DNA from: Taxillus chinensis
Lineage: Eukaryota; Streptophyta; Magnoliopsida; Santalales; Loranthaceae
Length of the DNA stretch: 64,000 nt
Assembly: GCA_023512835.1 (NCBI GenBank)
Contig: CM042092.1
Coordinates: 6,697,293-6,761,292 of the forward strand
Direction: 5' to 3'
In this document: positions 10,401 to 23,100 of the stretch, in pieces
How the letters are laid out: each line of letters opens with the position of its first letter
How positions within the stretch are numbered: the first letter of the stretch is position 1
Notes under the pieces: model-generated
Seen by the model: only the letters and a program-made list of their open reading frames with translations
Told to the model about the DNA's origin: nothing
Databases searched by the model: none
Translations under genes and position numbers: made by a program

Positions 10401-12816
10401 CTTCCCTTCATTGACCAAATGTTAGAAAGACTGGCAGGTAGGACACATTATTGCTTCTTGGATGGTTTTTCTGGTTATTTTCAGGTTCCCATTGCTCCAG
10501 AGGACCAAGAGAAGACTACATTCACTTGCCCATTTGGTACTTTTGCATATAGAAGGATGCCATTCGGTCTTTGTAATGCTCCTGGTACTTTCCAAAGATG
10601 CATGATGAGTATATTTTCCGATTTTCTTGAGAATTGCATGGAAGTATTTATGGATGATTTTCTTGTTTATGGCTCCTCATTTGATGAATGTCTCTCTAGC
10701 CTAGGTAATGTTTTGCGTCGTTGCATTGATAAAAACCTTGTGCTTAATTTTGAAAAATGTCATTTCATGGTTGAAAAAGGCATAGTTCTAGGACATGTAA
10801 TTTCCAAGCATGGTATAGAGGTAGATAAATCCAAAATTGATCTTATTACATCTTTACCCTATCCTACTTGTGTTCGAGATGTTCGTTCTTTTCTAGGACA
10901 TGCAGGTTTTTACAGCGCTTCATCGGGGACTTCACAAGATTGCGCACCCATTGTCGCAATTGTTGCAAAAAGAGAAATCTTTTGTTTTTGATGATTCTTG
11001 CAGGTTAGCTTTTGATGAGTTGAAGAAGCAGCTGACCACCCCGCGATCATTCAACCACCAAAGTGGGACCATCCATTTGAGCTTATGTGTGATGCTTCCA
11101 ATTTTGCTGTGGGAGTTGTTCTTTCACAAAGAGTGGATGGAGTTCCACATGTCGTTGCCTATGCCTCGAGGACCTTAGATGCAGCTCAATGCCATTACAC
11201 CACTACCGAGAAGGAGTTCCTTGCAGTCATCTTTGCCTTAGATAAATTTCGTTCCTATCTCTTGGGATCGAAAGTTGTTGTCTTTTCTGATCATGCGGCC
11301 CTAAGGTACCTATTGAAGAAGCCAGATGCCAAGCCACGACTTATTCGATGGATGTTGCTTCTTCAAGAGTTCGACATAGAGATCGAGAGACAAGAAGGGG
11401 TCCGAAAATCTAGTTGCCGATCACATGAGCCGACTTCCCCACCTTTCGGAGGACATCACTTCCTTGGGGTTGAGAGACACCTTTCCGGATGAGCACTTAT
11501 ATGCAGTCTCTTCTACCCTCCCATGGTATCTTGATTTGGTGAACTACTTGGTGGCTTCTAAAATTCATGATCATTATAGGAAGCACCAAGTAGCGAAGTT
11601 GAAGAGTGAAGCGAGGCACTATTTTTGGGACGATCCCTATCTTTGGCGGATTGGCGGTGATCGGATTATTCGACGATGTGTCCCCGACCATGAGATCCCA
11701 TCCATTTTGAAATTTCGCCACACACTTGCTTGTGGAGGACACTTTGGTTCACAGCGCACGGCTAGGAAGGTATTGGACTCTGGTATGTATTGGCCCACTT
11801 TGTTTCATGATGCTTATGAGTTTTGTAAAGCATGTGATCGTTGCCAACATACAGGTAATATATCTAGGAAACATGAGATGCCTCAATGACCTATGATATT
11901 TTGTGAACTTTTTGATGTTTGGGGTATTGATTTCATGGGTCCTTTTCCTAGTTCTTTTGGTTATTTGTATATATTGGTTCGCTGTGGATTATGTGAGTAA
12001 GTGGGTGGAGGCGAAAGCCACGAGGACCGACGATTCAAAAGTTGTTGTGGATTTTGTGAAAACTAACATCTTTTGTAGGTTTGGCATTCCTAAAGCTATC
12101 ATTAGCGATCAAGGGACTCACTTTTGCAACAGGCACTTTCGAGCACTACTTGAAGTATGGGGTGACACATAAAACATCGACACCATACCATCCCCAAACC
12201 AATGGCCAAGCAGAGGTGTCCAATCGGGAGTTGAAGCAAATCTTGGAGAAGACCGTTCACCCCAATAGGAAGGATTGGAGCCAGCGCCTTGATGATGCAC
12301 TTTGGGCCTATCGAACAGGATACAAGACTCCCATTGGCATGTCCCCATTTCGATTAGTTTATGGGAAGTCTTGCCATCTTCCTGTGGAGGTGGAGCATAG
12401 AGCATCCTGGGCGGTCAAAGCTTGTAACTGGACTTAGCCCAACGCCAGGGGGAGCACAGAAACTTCAACTTCAGGAGCTTGAGGAGCTTCGTTTGTATTC
12501 TTATGATAATGCAAGGCTCTACAAGGAAAAGTCCAAGGCTGCCCATGACAAGATAATTCACAAGAGGGAATTCGAAGAAGGCGAGCGTGTTCTTCTTTAT
12601 ACTTCAAGATTGAAGCTTATGCCTGGTAAGCTGAGGACGAGATGGACTGGCCCCTATACTGTAGTTCGTGTCTTTCCATATGGTGCAGTGGAGATCATTC
12701 AGGAAGAATCAGGACATAACTTCACGGTCAACGGACATCGGCTCAAGCACTTCTATGGGGGTTATCCTCTACCTGCGTTGGATTCTATCCAACTGTACGA
12801 CCCTGTCATTCTTTGA
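7493..12816 (+). pseudogene. Degenerate gag-pol of the Ty3/gypsy element
   Basis: The ATG at 7493 opens gag. A TGA at 7619-7621 interrupts it, after which the capsid-type gag region continues (RELAAP, LIHLLPKFHGL). A frameshift near 7985 follows. A nucleocapsid zinc knuckle of pattern C-X2-C-X4-H-X4-C is near 8398-8439. The protease motif DLGAS is at about 9350-9364. Reverse transcriptase has FMDDF at about 10648-10662. RNase H spans about 11085-11390. Integrase has its N-terminal HHCC finger (about 11718-11850), core motifs DFMGPF, SDQGTHF and NGQAE, and a C-terminal region with GPY at about 12650. Frameshifts fall near 7985, 9385, 9597, 10030, 10215, 10905, 11075, 11395, 12160 and 12425, with a second in-frame stop at 11887-11889. 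The final TGA is at 12814-12816. The RT motif FMDDF rather than YxDD appears usual for this lineage. No functional polyprotein can be made from this copy. Confidence 0.9.
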
Positions 12817-14185
12817 GCCCATCAGGTTGTTTCTTTCCTTCTCATTTATTGTTCATTGTTCATTTTTAAAATTGCATTTCATGTCCATAGCTTCTATTTT
12901 TGGATTACATTGAGGACAATGCAACATTTAAGTGTGGGGGAGGGAACACATAGTTTAGTTTAGTTAAACATTTTTTAGTGTGTTTTTCTTTAGTTTTTTT
13001 TTATTGCTATTATATATATATATTTTTTCTTTTTCTTAGTTTGTTTATTCATTTTTTTTTTAATTCAAAAAAAAAACCAAAAATATTTTCTTTTGTTTTT
13101 GTATGCTTTATTTTTATAGGCTGCATGTTTTTAGTCTTGAACTTGATTGACACTTGAATTTTTGGTAAATCCTTGAGCACTAATGATTAGTTCCATTTGA
13201 GTTTATTTGATTATGCAATATTTGAATAATGACTGAGAATCTTGAATAGTTAGAGTTAAGTTGTCTAGTATGGATATATATTTTGCACAACTGAAATTTT
13301 GATGCTTTAATATTTGATTAATTCATCTTGAATTTTATGCCTTAATTGGAAAGTGCAAACATGTGAGAATCATGATTTTAGCTAATTTTGAGTTATGCTT
13401 GGACTTTAATTCAACGAGTTGTGAAATACTGCTTATATCATTACATTTTATTCATGCCAATACTTGAGTTTTTCTTGCATTTGGGTTTTATATGAGCTAA
13501 GCTTGTGGATGTAAAAGTGAGATATTTAAAAATAGAGAGTGAATAATCCATCAAGGGAGAGCATAAAATGCAACCTTGTAAGGTTATTAATTAAAAAAAA
13601 GAGCGTTATTGAAAAAGGTTAGCCGACTTGCAAAGTATGCTATATCACTTGGCACTTATCCTGAAGGGCTTTTAAACCTGGTACCCTAAGATCCGCCATA
13701 ATCGGGAGCCGCGGATGGTTCCAGTTACATGGGTGGTATAGATGGTTATTGTTAAGTGAGTTTGGCTGCCTATTTAAAAAAAGTGAAGAAAAAAAAAACA
13801 AGTTTATACAAAAGTGATTGGCCAATCCATTGCATATATCTTGTTTAGCTCCAGTAATCTTTACCCATTTGTTTCACTTCAAGTATGTGTATGAATGATG
13901 GCATGATATTTGGAGTATGGAATAACTATGGTTAACTTTTGAGTATGCTTAATCTTAGCCAGCTATTGATAATTGCATATTTGTGTGACTTGATTAAGTG
14001 TCATGAATGAGAGATGGGTTGAAAGAATAAAAAGTCAATGAATTTTGAGCTCACACACTCACATCTATACTAGAACTCAATTCGTGATATTCAAGTTGTT
14101 CTCTTTGTATATTTGAATTTGAATGATTTGATAATCTTTGCTTGGTGCTTAATCTTAGTATTTGTTCGAGGACGACCAAAGTTCA
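12817..14185 (+). other. 3' non-coding region of the retrotransposon
   Basis: About 1.4 kb lies between pol and the polypurine tract. It opens with a second purine motif, AAGTGTGGGGGAGGG (12930-12944), almost the same as the true tract at 14186. Athila elements often have an envelope-like frame here, but none longer than short random frames is visible. Confidence 0.7.
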
Positions 14186-14199
14186 AGTGTGGGGGAATT
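14186..14199 (+). other. Polypurine tract
   Basis: AGTGTGGGGGAATT lies immediately before the TGATAAC start of LTR copy 2, the standard position for plus-strand priming. Confidence 0.85.
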
Positions 14200-15602
14200 T
14201 GATAACTGCAATATTTGTCATTAAATTTGCATGTAATTTCTGGACTTTAATTGAATATTTTGTTGAATTAATGCATTTTTATAATAGTTTTCTCCAATTT
14301 CAATTATTTACTGTTTTATTCATTTTTTATAGATTTAATATTAATTTTGATGGTTTTTAATATTAAATTAATTATTTTAATATTAATTTTCTGGGCTTAA
14401 TTGATTATTTTATTTACTTTTATTTTTTATTTTAATATTTTGTGTTTTATTTATTTATTTATTTATTATTGTTATTATTATTATTTTATTGTTTGCTTGT
14501 TGCGTAAGTAGGTTTGAGAAATTGGAAAGCGTTAATGATGATATGTCTTGGCGTGAAAGAAAAGAAAAAGAAATTGGAAAGAAGAAGCATTACTTGATGT
14601 GCAAGCAGGAAGAAAAGGAAATCGTTGGGCTTATATATAATTCATCACACCTCCACCATCCCATAAAAAAAAAAACGCAGCCTCCATCAACCTTCTGTCT
14701 CTCCATCACGCAGGCCCATCTCCACCACACTACTACGTCCAGCATCTTCTATCACGATCCCTCCAACGCCCATCATCTCTTCACGACGCTTAGCGCAGCA
14801 GTTTTGCACAGCAGATATAGCAGAAATTGAAAAGAGATAGTACACCGAGCGTTGAAGATTCGGATCGAGTTCAAGACCGGATATTTAATTCTCTGCAGCC
14901 TATTTTTCTTAATTCTGTTTTAATTCTGTTGTTCTAATTTTTCCAAACAGATTTGTGATTTTTCGACCCATGGAGGGGTAAGTATTTTGTAATCGGTTTA
15001 GCGCAACACTTTGGATGCTTGTTTTGAATCCATGTTTTAACATTTAATTTGGTATTTTATGTGCTATGATTTAATTCTCTATCTCTTTGATTTGTTGATT
15101 TAATATCTCGGTTGAGTGTTAATTTAACAATTCATTGTGCGTTATTATTCTATTTGAGTGGGAAGATTTGTTTCGTAGGGAACGGGCAGTCTTTCGAGAA
15201 TTAATTCATAATTATTCTGGTTGGAATAAATTCATAATTTGATTGTATTCATGGTGTCTTGATGCATTTGAATTATGGGGCCATAATTTATCTAATTAAT
15301 CTTTTGGGATAGTGATAAAAAAGCATTCAGGTGTGAAGTTAAACCAGGTTACATCTTTAATTAATTGATTTTCTCAGTTATTACTTTTCTTAGTTAAAAA
15401 TCTTGCTTTAATTAGTTTTCATTCAATCAAAAATCCCCCAATTTTCCATTTATTCTTTTTCATTAGTTTTTGTTTAACAAGTAATTAAATAAGTTGAATT
15501 GAATTTTATAAGTCCTCCGGTAGAGAACGATCGAGGTTAAGCCACTAGCTATACTTAGTTTAAATTTTATTTGGAGTGCGTGTGCGACAAACGCTCTTTT
15601 CA
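14200..15602 (+). repeat. Full-length LTR (copy 2), 1,403 bp
   Basis: It runs from TGATAACTGC just after the polypurine tract to GCTCTTTTCA. It contains the TATA box (14632-14640) and the GGGGTAAGTATT donor-like site. It differs from copies 1 and 3 at several positions (for example AAGCATTACTTG where the others have AGCAGCTACTTG, near 14585). Confidence 0.9.
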
Positions 15603-16954
15603 AATTGAATATTTTGTTGAATTAATGCATTTTTATAATAGTTTTCTCCAATTTCAATTATTTACTGTTTTATTCATTTTTTATAGATTTAATATTAATT
15701 TTGATGGTTTTTAATATTAAATTAATTATTTTAATATTAATTCTCTGGGCTTAATTGATTATTTTATTTACTTTTATTTTTTATTTTAATATTTTGTGTT
15801 TTATTTATTTATTTATTTATTATTGTTATTATTATTATTTTATTGTTTGCTTGTTGCGTAAGTAGGTTTGAGAAATTGGAAAGCGTTAATGATGATATGT
15901 CTTGGCGTGAAAGAAAAGAAAAAGAAATTGGAAAGAAGAGCAGCTACTTGATGTGCAAGCAGGAAGAAAAGGAAATCGTTGGGCTTATATATAATTCATC
16001 ACACCTCCACCATCCCATAAAAAAAAAAACGCAGCCTCCATCAACCTTCTGTCTCTCCATCACGCAGGCCCATCTCCACCACACTACTACGTCCAGCATC
16101 TTCTATCACGATCCCTCCAACGCCCATCATCTCTTCACGACGCTTAGCGCAGCTAGTTTGCACACAGAGATATAGCAGAAATTGAAAAGAGATAAGACAC
16201 CGAGCGTTGAAGATTCGGATCGAGTTCAAGACCGGATATTTAATTCTCTGCAGCCTATTTTTCTTAATTTGTTTTTAATTCCGTTGTTCTAATTTTTCCA
16301 AACAGATTTGTGATTTTTCGACCCATGGAGGGGTAAGTATTTTGTAATCGGTTTAGCTAACACTTTGGATGCTTGTTTTGAATCCATGTTTTAACATTTA
16401 ATTTGGTATTTTATGTGCTATGATTTAATTCTCTATCTCTTTGATTTGTTGATTTAATATCTCGGTTGAGTGTTAATTTAACAATTCATTGTGCGTTATT
16501 ATTCTATTTGAGTGGGAAGATTTGTTTCGTAGGGAACGGGCAGTCTTTCGAGAATTAATTCATAATTATTCTGGTTGGAATAAATTCATAATTTGATTGT
16601 ATTCATGGTGTCTTGATGCATTTGAATTATGGGGCCATAATTTATCTAATTAATCTTTTGGGATAGTGATAAACAGCATTCAGGTGTGAAGTTAAACCGG
16701 TTACATCTTTAATTAATTGATTTTCTCAGTTATTACTTTTCTTAGTTAAAAATCTTGCTTTAATTAGTTTTCATTCAATCAAAAATCCCCCAATTTTCCA
16801 TTTATTCTTTTTCATTAGTTTTTGTTTAACAAGTAATTAAATAAGTTGAATTGAATTTTATAAGTCCTCCGGTAGAGAACGATCGAGGTTAAGCCACTAG
16901 CTATACTTAGTTTAAATTTTATTTGGAGTGCGTGTGCGACAAACGCTCTTTTCA
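15603..16954 (+). repeat. Extra tandem LTR (copy 3), lacking its first 49 bp
   Basis: It directly abuts copy 2 (TTTTCA|AATTGAAT) and matches it from the AATTGAAT at 14249 onward. It ends GCTCTTTTCA at 16954, followed by the AGCAA target duplication. The outermost boundary of the whole element is therefore copy 3, not copy 2. Confidence 0.9.
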
Positions 16955-17668
16955 AGCAAATTCATCAATAATTACTTAATCAACTAATCTCTCGATCCCA
17001 GAATAATGTCGAGTTCAGACATTATTTATCTAATCAACTAACCTAACCAAGCCCATCTACTAGATTTAGAACGTGAACTTCAACATTAACCCCAAATATT
17101 GTTTATATAACAAACCAAACTAAATCGGACAATTACAAAACTAAATTGTGGAACTAATATATAAACCAGAAATTATATTTTGATTTGAGAATCAAGCACA
17201 TCATTAATTTAACCAGAACATCACCAATGATACTGCCGATTCGACAATTAACCAAGCACTGCCGATTCAACAATTAGTCAGGCACTGCAGATTTAACAAT
17301 TAATCATAGTATTATACAAATAATTATTTAATTGTTGTGACTCATTCAACAAACTGCCGCACGCGCCAAGGATAGCCACACCTCCCGACGCACGCATGAG
17401 GAAGCTGATTATCGTAACTTCACTGATGCAACATATCACGATGCACACTTCTCGACACCTCTCAACCCACGCATATGAGACATCAGGTAACAATAATAAT
17501 ATTAACAACAATTTTCTTTTAAAGTAAAAGGGCTGGTTGTCGCATATAGGAGGAGGCCCCATCGAACTAGCCTGGCAACAATTATGACCGACGTTTTGCC
17601 CTTTTTTTTTATATACGAAGCAGGGTATGGACTGAAAATTGACGCAGAGTGAACTTCGTATAACAAAC

Positions 17669-17672
<4 letters not shown>

Positions 17673-17711
<39 letters not shown>
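17673..17711. repeat. (GA)n microsatellite
   Basis: About 19 GA units lie within the right part of the solo LTR. Confidence 0.95.
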
Positions 17712-17714
<3 letters not shown>

Positions 17715-17907
17715 CCAAACAGATAATCGTTATTCCTACAGCCTACACCTATGGAATATAGCAACAAGGGGTCTAGAATCACCTACCTGATTGAAACTCG
17801 GGAGGTCAAGAACACGATGGCCTCAATTCACTGCTCTTTCCAACTAGATTCTGCACACGCACAACGAATGTAGGGTTTTACCCTAGTTCTCCTCTATTTA
17901 TACTGCC

Positions 17908-17993
17908 TTAATAATAATAATAAGGATCTTAATAATTATCACAATAATAATAATAAGGATCTTAATAATTATCACAATAATAATAATAATATT
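17908..17993. repeat. ~32-bp AT-rich tandem repeat
   Basis: A unit of AATAATAATAATAAGG followed by ATCTTAATAATTATCAC occurs twice in full and once in part, just downstream of the solo LTR's TATA-like box. Confidence 0.8.
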
Positions 17994-18208
17994 CTTGATA
18001 ATAACTTATTATTAATAACAAAATATTTATAATAAAACAATTGAAAACCCAAAATAGTAAAACAATTATAATAACAATAGCGCCCATTAATAAATTCCAA
18101 ATATTAAAATAATATTAATAAACTCAAACGCTTGCGCTAAGGCCACGCTGTCGAAGAAATATTCCGAACTCTATTCGGCCTAACACAGGTATGAGCTTTC
18201 ACATTGTC

Positions 18209-21200
18209 CTTGTTACAAATAATTAACAATGTTCTTATAGTTCAAAGATTTACACAACATAAGTACACTAGTAGCAAATCTCATATAAAAGTATGTTTTT
18301 TTATTTAGAGAGAAAATAAAAAAAATAATTTCCGCGATAGAAGTCTTATATTTAATTTTTTCTATTAGATTTATATTTTTGTAATGTATTAGGAAACGTT
18401 ATTCACTTTTTATAATTATTAAATTATAAAAGATAGTAATAATAAGTAATAATTGAAATATAAAAAGTAAGAAATATAAACAAATAATATAAATGAGAGT
18501 AAACATATTATTTTAGTGATATAGAGAATAATTAAGAAAATTTACTATGGTGTGTATTTATATAAGAAAGTAAAAAATAATTTATATCTTTAAATTTAAA
18601 AAAACAAAAAAGATAATTAGTGTTAGTGGTCTAAGTGTAAAAGTTCACAAATCACATATCATATTAGGTTGAAAGGTCCATAACCTTGAAAATGTTAATC
18701 GAAATTCATAATCCTCAACAAATCTATAAGCTTCTAAGAGCAACTCTAAGAGACTCCATATTATTTACAAATAGAGAGTCAAATAATATTATATTACTTT
18801 TTTACTCTTGTGGAGAATAAAAAATCTAATTTTTATTTGTGAAGAGTAATAAAGTGACTCTTTATTTAATATTGTAATACTTTTTTATCTCTCATCTTTT
18901 TCATTCTATTCACATATATTAATAAAGAAATATTAGAAAAAGTTAAAATTAAAAAAATTATTATTTTAATAAAAATAAAAATAAAATAGATATGATTGTT
19001 AGAGTTAAAATTGTGAATAAGTAAAAATATTATTCAAATGTAGAAATAAAATAAAAACTCTCTTAATACAAATAATCACTACTTAAATCCGCAATACCAT
19101 TTATTTAATTTATCTGTAATTGTTTGTTAAACTATACATTTGTCCCACAAAAGTGTCAGTAAAATTTTTTATTATCAAACAATTATTGAAATAATACATC
19201 CCTTCGTCTAAATGTCGATGTCTAATTTGGGCTCCGTACCTTTTGGGCTCCATGAATAATAAACCAACCATATGCAGTGAGGCTACGACTCCCGCGGTCT
19301 TAAAATTCTATTTATACCCTCTTTGTACGAGCCTGTTGTCAATGACAAATCAGGCCTTTGTGCTGCCACTAAAAAAAAAAACAAAAAACAAAACAAAATC
19401 ACGTCATTATTAGACCTAAAACCAAAGCCGTAGGAGGTTCATAAAGTTTAGACTGTAAAATTAGACTTTAAAAGCATCTCAAACATTATTTTAATTTTTT
19501 CCCACATGTAAAAAACATTTAATTATATATTCAAATAAGATCAATAGTTAAATATATAACAGCAATTAAGTTCTCTATAGTAGTATTGTTTTTATAAATT
19601 AAAGATAATTTTAAAGTTTTAATAAAAATAATTTTATATCAGGTTTTCTAAAATATAATTTAAAATAAAAACAATAGAAAGAATCTATATATTTAGAGAA
19701 TCACTATTTATCATTAAAATATTTTTGTTGATATATTTTTTGACATGCGCTTTTTGATTGGTTGTAATAAATAAAAGAGATAAAAAACTTTAAAATATAC
19801 TTTTTTTATAGTGTCAAATTTAGTGATTTTTTAATAATTATTTGAAAATTTTATCTTATTGTCATTATTTTAACTATGTTAGAACATTAAATGTAGGCTC
19901 TTGGAATGCATATTTTTGATAGTTTAAAAAATTATTTTAATAAAAAGTCTAAAAATTTTACTTTTCAGATTATATATTTTAACAAAATAAATAGTCTCTC
20001 TTTATATTTAACTCATTACTATTCACTTTCTATTTATTAAAAAATTATATTTTCTCTTATTATATTTACTTTTCTATTTATTTTTTCTCTCATCATATTT
20101 AATTTTAATTTAAATAAATATTTTAAAAATATTTTAATTGATAAAAAGTTAAAAATAAAGATAATAAAAAGTAAACTTTAAAAAAGTAAAAAAATACTTT
20201 TGATTATTTTGAAGAGATAAGTTACCATGAATACTCTTATAATTACAAATTTATTGATATTTTAATAATTAATTTAAAAATTTTATCGTATTGTTATTAT
20301 TTAGACCATGTCACATTTATTGTTTATTTGTTGTGCTCAAGCATGCTTTTGATCGTATACCTAAATTAACTTTTTTTAAAGCAACCTTTTTTTTTTCTTA
20401 ATTCTATTTTTATAGTACAACCCCATCAGTTGTTAGAAGCAATTTCTACAAAAAAAAGGTATGATATTATTGTAAATTTTTGTGCCGCCTGCTAACATAA
20501 TCGTAGAGTCTTTTGATACTACATATTTTCATTGCTCGTGAATTTGGGGATGGTAATTCTGATCTGTCCTATTTTTTCTCGTAGATGATGTGTTTGTAAG
20601 CGTAAAACTATTAATTATGTTCGTGACAAATAATGTGTTTAAATTAGTTCAATGAACTTTGCAGCTTCTGTCTTTATCGATTGTTATATTCGTAGAAAAT
20701 GACGTGTTTAAATCGGTTTGAGAGAAATTGTATTTTGGTTCGAGATATAGACATCGTTTTGAGAATTAAATTAATATTGAAAAATTGGTTCTGATTAACT
20801 TCGATTTGGGAAATAGAATTTTGGTTCAGGAAATAAGAACTTCTATTTAGAAATATGGACTTCGGTTAGGGAAATATAGACTTCGGTTCAGGAAATAACT
20901 ATTTATTGAATCGAAATTTATCAAATCAAATTAAACATTGTTAGATGTACGAGTTTCTGGGTTTTGTGAACTGTAATTTTTATTCTAAACTTCAAATGGA
21001 AATATCTCTATGCACAGTAAATTATTTTGGGTCTATTTTTTAATTTGTAGCTATCGACGAGACTTATAGTGCCCAAACTCTTGCAGGGGATTTTCTGCTC
21101 TCATAATTAAAAAAAATACACACTTTTGCCTCCAATTTCAAATTTTATGCAAATTATTACATTTTCTGAAAATCTATTCCATCGATTTCTCAACATGTAT

Positions 21201-21650
21201 ACGTTAAATTTGGGAGATACACTCTTCGTAAAGTAATATATAACATGCCATTTTAGAATATACTTAAGTGCATAGACTACTTTGATTTCAGAAATATATT
21301 TCTTTTCTGAATCCAATTTCATTGGATCGATTTAAACGCTGACATGTTTCTGCCCTTAGCCTGTAAATTGTTATGATGCAACGTGTAGTGATTTTTCAGT
21401 TATACTAAAGCCCTTAGATCAACACGTAAATTCGATTCTAATTTCGATGGTATCAATTGATTACAAATATTAATTCATCTTATCCATTTGATATTTTAAA
21501 AAAAATAAAATAACTTTAACTTAAAATTCGTCCCCATGTAATCCTACTCGAACCGAACCGAATTTGCAGTACTCATTAGTTCTGTTCCGCTACAAAATCA
21601 CTCTATTGTCATCGGAACGTTAACATTAATCTCGTGCCTTTTTGTAAACA
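18209..21650. other. AT-rich intergenic DNA with degraded MITE-like sequence
   Basis: No gene is recognised. Blocks that begin or end with AGAGCA/GCATCTC-type termini (18736 AAGAGCAACTCTAAGAGAC; 19468 AAAGCATCTCAAAC and 20232 GAATACTCTTA) flank extremely AT-rich sequence and look like old MITEs, but no target duplications could be confirmed. At 20700-20910 a short motif (TTCGGTTnGGGAAATA, ATTTTGGTTC) recurs at about 20-30 bp intervals as a degenerate tandem repeat. Confidence 0.4.
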
Positions 21651-22034
21651 ACAATTGTTCTTTTGTCTTCTTTTTTCCCTCCCTCCATTATTTCGTTTTC
21701 CTTCCCCCCTTGCGGACCAAATTTCGTGAAAGCATCAGAAAAAAGAGCCTTGGATTCGAGAACTGAGGTGATTGTCAACAAACTAAAGTTGACTAAAAAC
21801 AACAGATTAGCATCCCTTGAAAATCATGGCGCACTGTTGAAGATATTTAGTAGTAGCCTGTAGCCTGATGAGAGATGTTTGAGAAAGTTAAATCTGGTTT
21901 TCACATTTCTATGGACAGGGGGACTTGACTGATGCTATGATGGCAGAGTGGTGAACATTGGCCTCCTGCATGATCAAGCTGCGTACAGCGTACCCCTATA
22001 TCTAACCCAAATAATTGTTTGTGTCGGGTACAAT

Positions 22035-22077
<43 letters not shown>

Positions 22078-23034
22078 CATATATGAGTGCGACTCGCCAC
22101 TCTCACCCCCCAAATCCATACCATAGCTTCGTCTGTTGCTGGAACTAAATCCCGCACCACAACCTTCGTCTGTTATTGGTCCCAATGTTCCCACAATGAA
22201 TTAGATGATTGCAGTGAAACAAAAATTAAAAGTATGGTAACAAATAAAATGGACATAAGTTAAAGGTTCTGGTTGGTGTAAACATGTGTGTACATGTTTT
22301 TTTTTTTGAATAAAATAATATTTTATTTAAATTAATATTTATTAAGATAAAAGTCTTTACCAGAATTTGGAAAACATATTTATTAAGCTATTTGGTACAC
22401 CTATTTGGCCTTGCATGTTTACGGTTCGGCCTGTTTTTACCTATTTGTCTTTAATAAAGATTTTAATATTTTTGTACATAATATTTTGATGGTTTAACTT
22501 TGTTATTAAAATTAAAAAATTTTAATTTTTAATTTCATAATAAATATTATGCATATTTGAAATCTAAAATTTTTGTTTTGCTTAATATTGGTAATATTGT
22601 ATAAATATTAATGGCGATGATTTTCGGAGATCAAAATGAAAAAAAAAAAGTTTAGTGGACGCTGAAAATTACTTTAAAGTTAATGACATTAAACATGATT
22701 TATCCGATTTTTTTCAACCAAAAAGAAAAAAAAAGAGGCAAAAAGAGGCACGTTCCGAATTGAGCCATTCACATCATTGCTGCATTCGATTATCACACAC
22801 ACACACACACACACACACACAAATCATCAATCTTCATTTGCTTTCCTACTAAACTTGGAATGTAATAAATGAGTTCAGAGCCTAATTTAGCGGAGAGAAA
22901 ACTTATCACAACAGCCCTACACGTGCACCTACTTTATTTTACAAAATCACCGATACGGAGAAGAATCGGAATTTTGGATCTTAAATATATGGTTCATTTA
23001 TTTGGATTAAGACTTATTGATTTTATTTTATTTG

Positions 23035-23100
<66 letters not shown>

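Larger units (their letters stand above)
5829..16954 (+). mobile_element. Ty3/gypsy LTR retrotransposon, Athila/Tat-type (non-chromovirus), nested and degenerate
   Basis: The element starts TGATAACTGC at 5829, ends GCTCTTTTCA at 16954, and is flanked by AGCAA at 5824-5828 and 16955-16959. In order it has a 5' LTR lacking its 3' end, a tRNA-Asp primer-binding site (7122-7139), a rearranged leader, gag, protease, reverse transcriptase, RNase H and integrase in the order of Ty3/gypsy (7493-12816), a 1.4 kb 3' non-coding region, a polypurine tract, a full LTR and a second, 5'-shortened LTR. The tRNA-Asp primer favours Athila, but no envelope-like frame is visible after pol. The coding region has two in-frame stops and about ten frameshifts, so it is not autonomous. 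The LTRs nonetheless remain very similar to one another. Confidence 0.9.
16955..18203. mobile_element. Solo LTR, right part
   Basis: It starts with the second AGCAA of the nested insertion and continues the LTR begun at 4922. A TATA-like CTATTTATA is at 17894-17902. It ends CTTTCACA at 18203, followed by TTGTC. The 17293-17718 minus-strand frame lies in this LTR and its (GA)n and has no recognised domain. Confidence 0.8.

Noticed and set aside
23038..23099. TA/GA tract considered as a structured or CRISPR-like repeat
   Set aside because: It is a simple compound microsatellite. There is no spacer-repeat pattern anywhere in the window.
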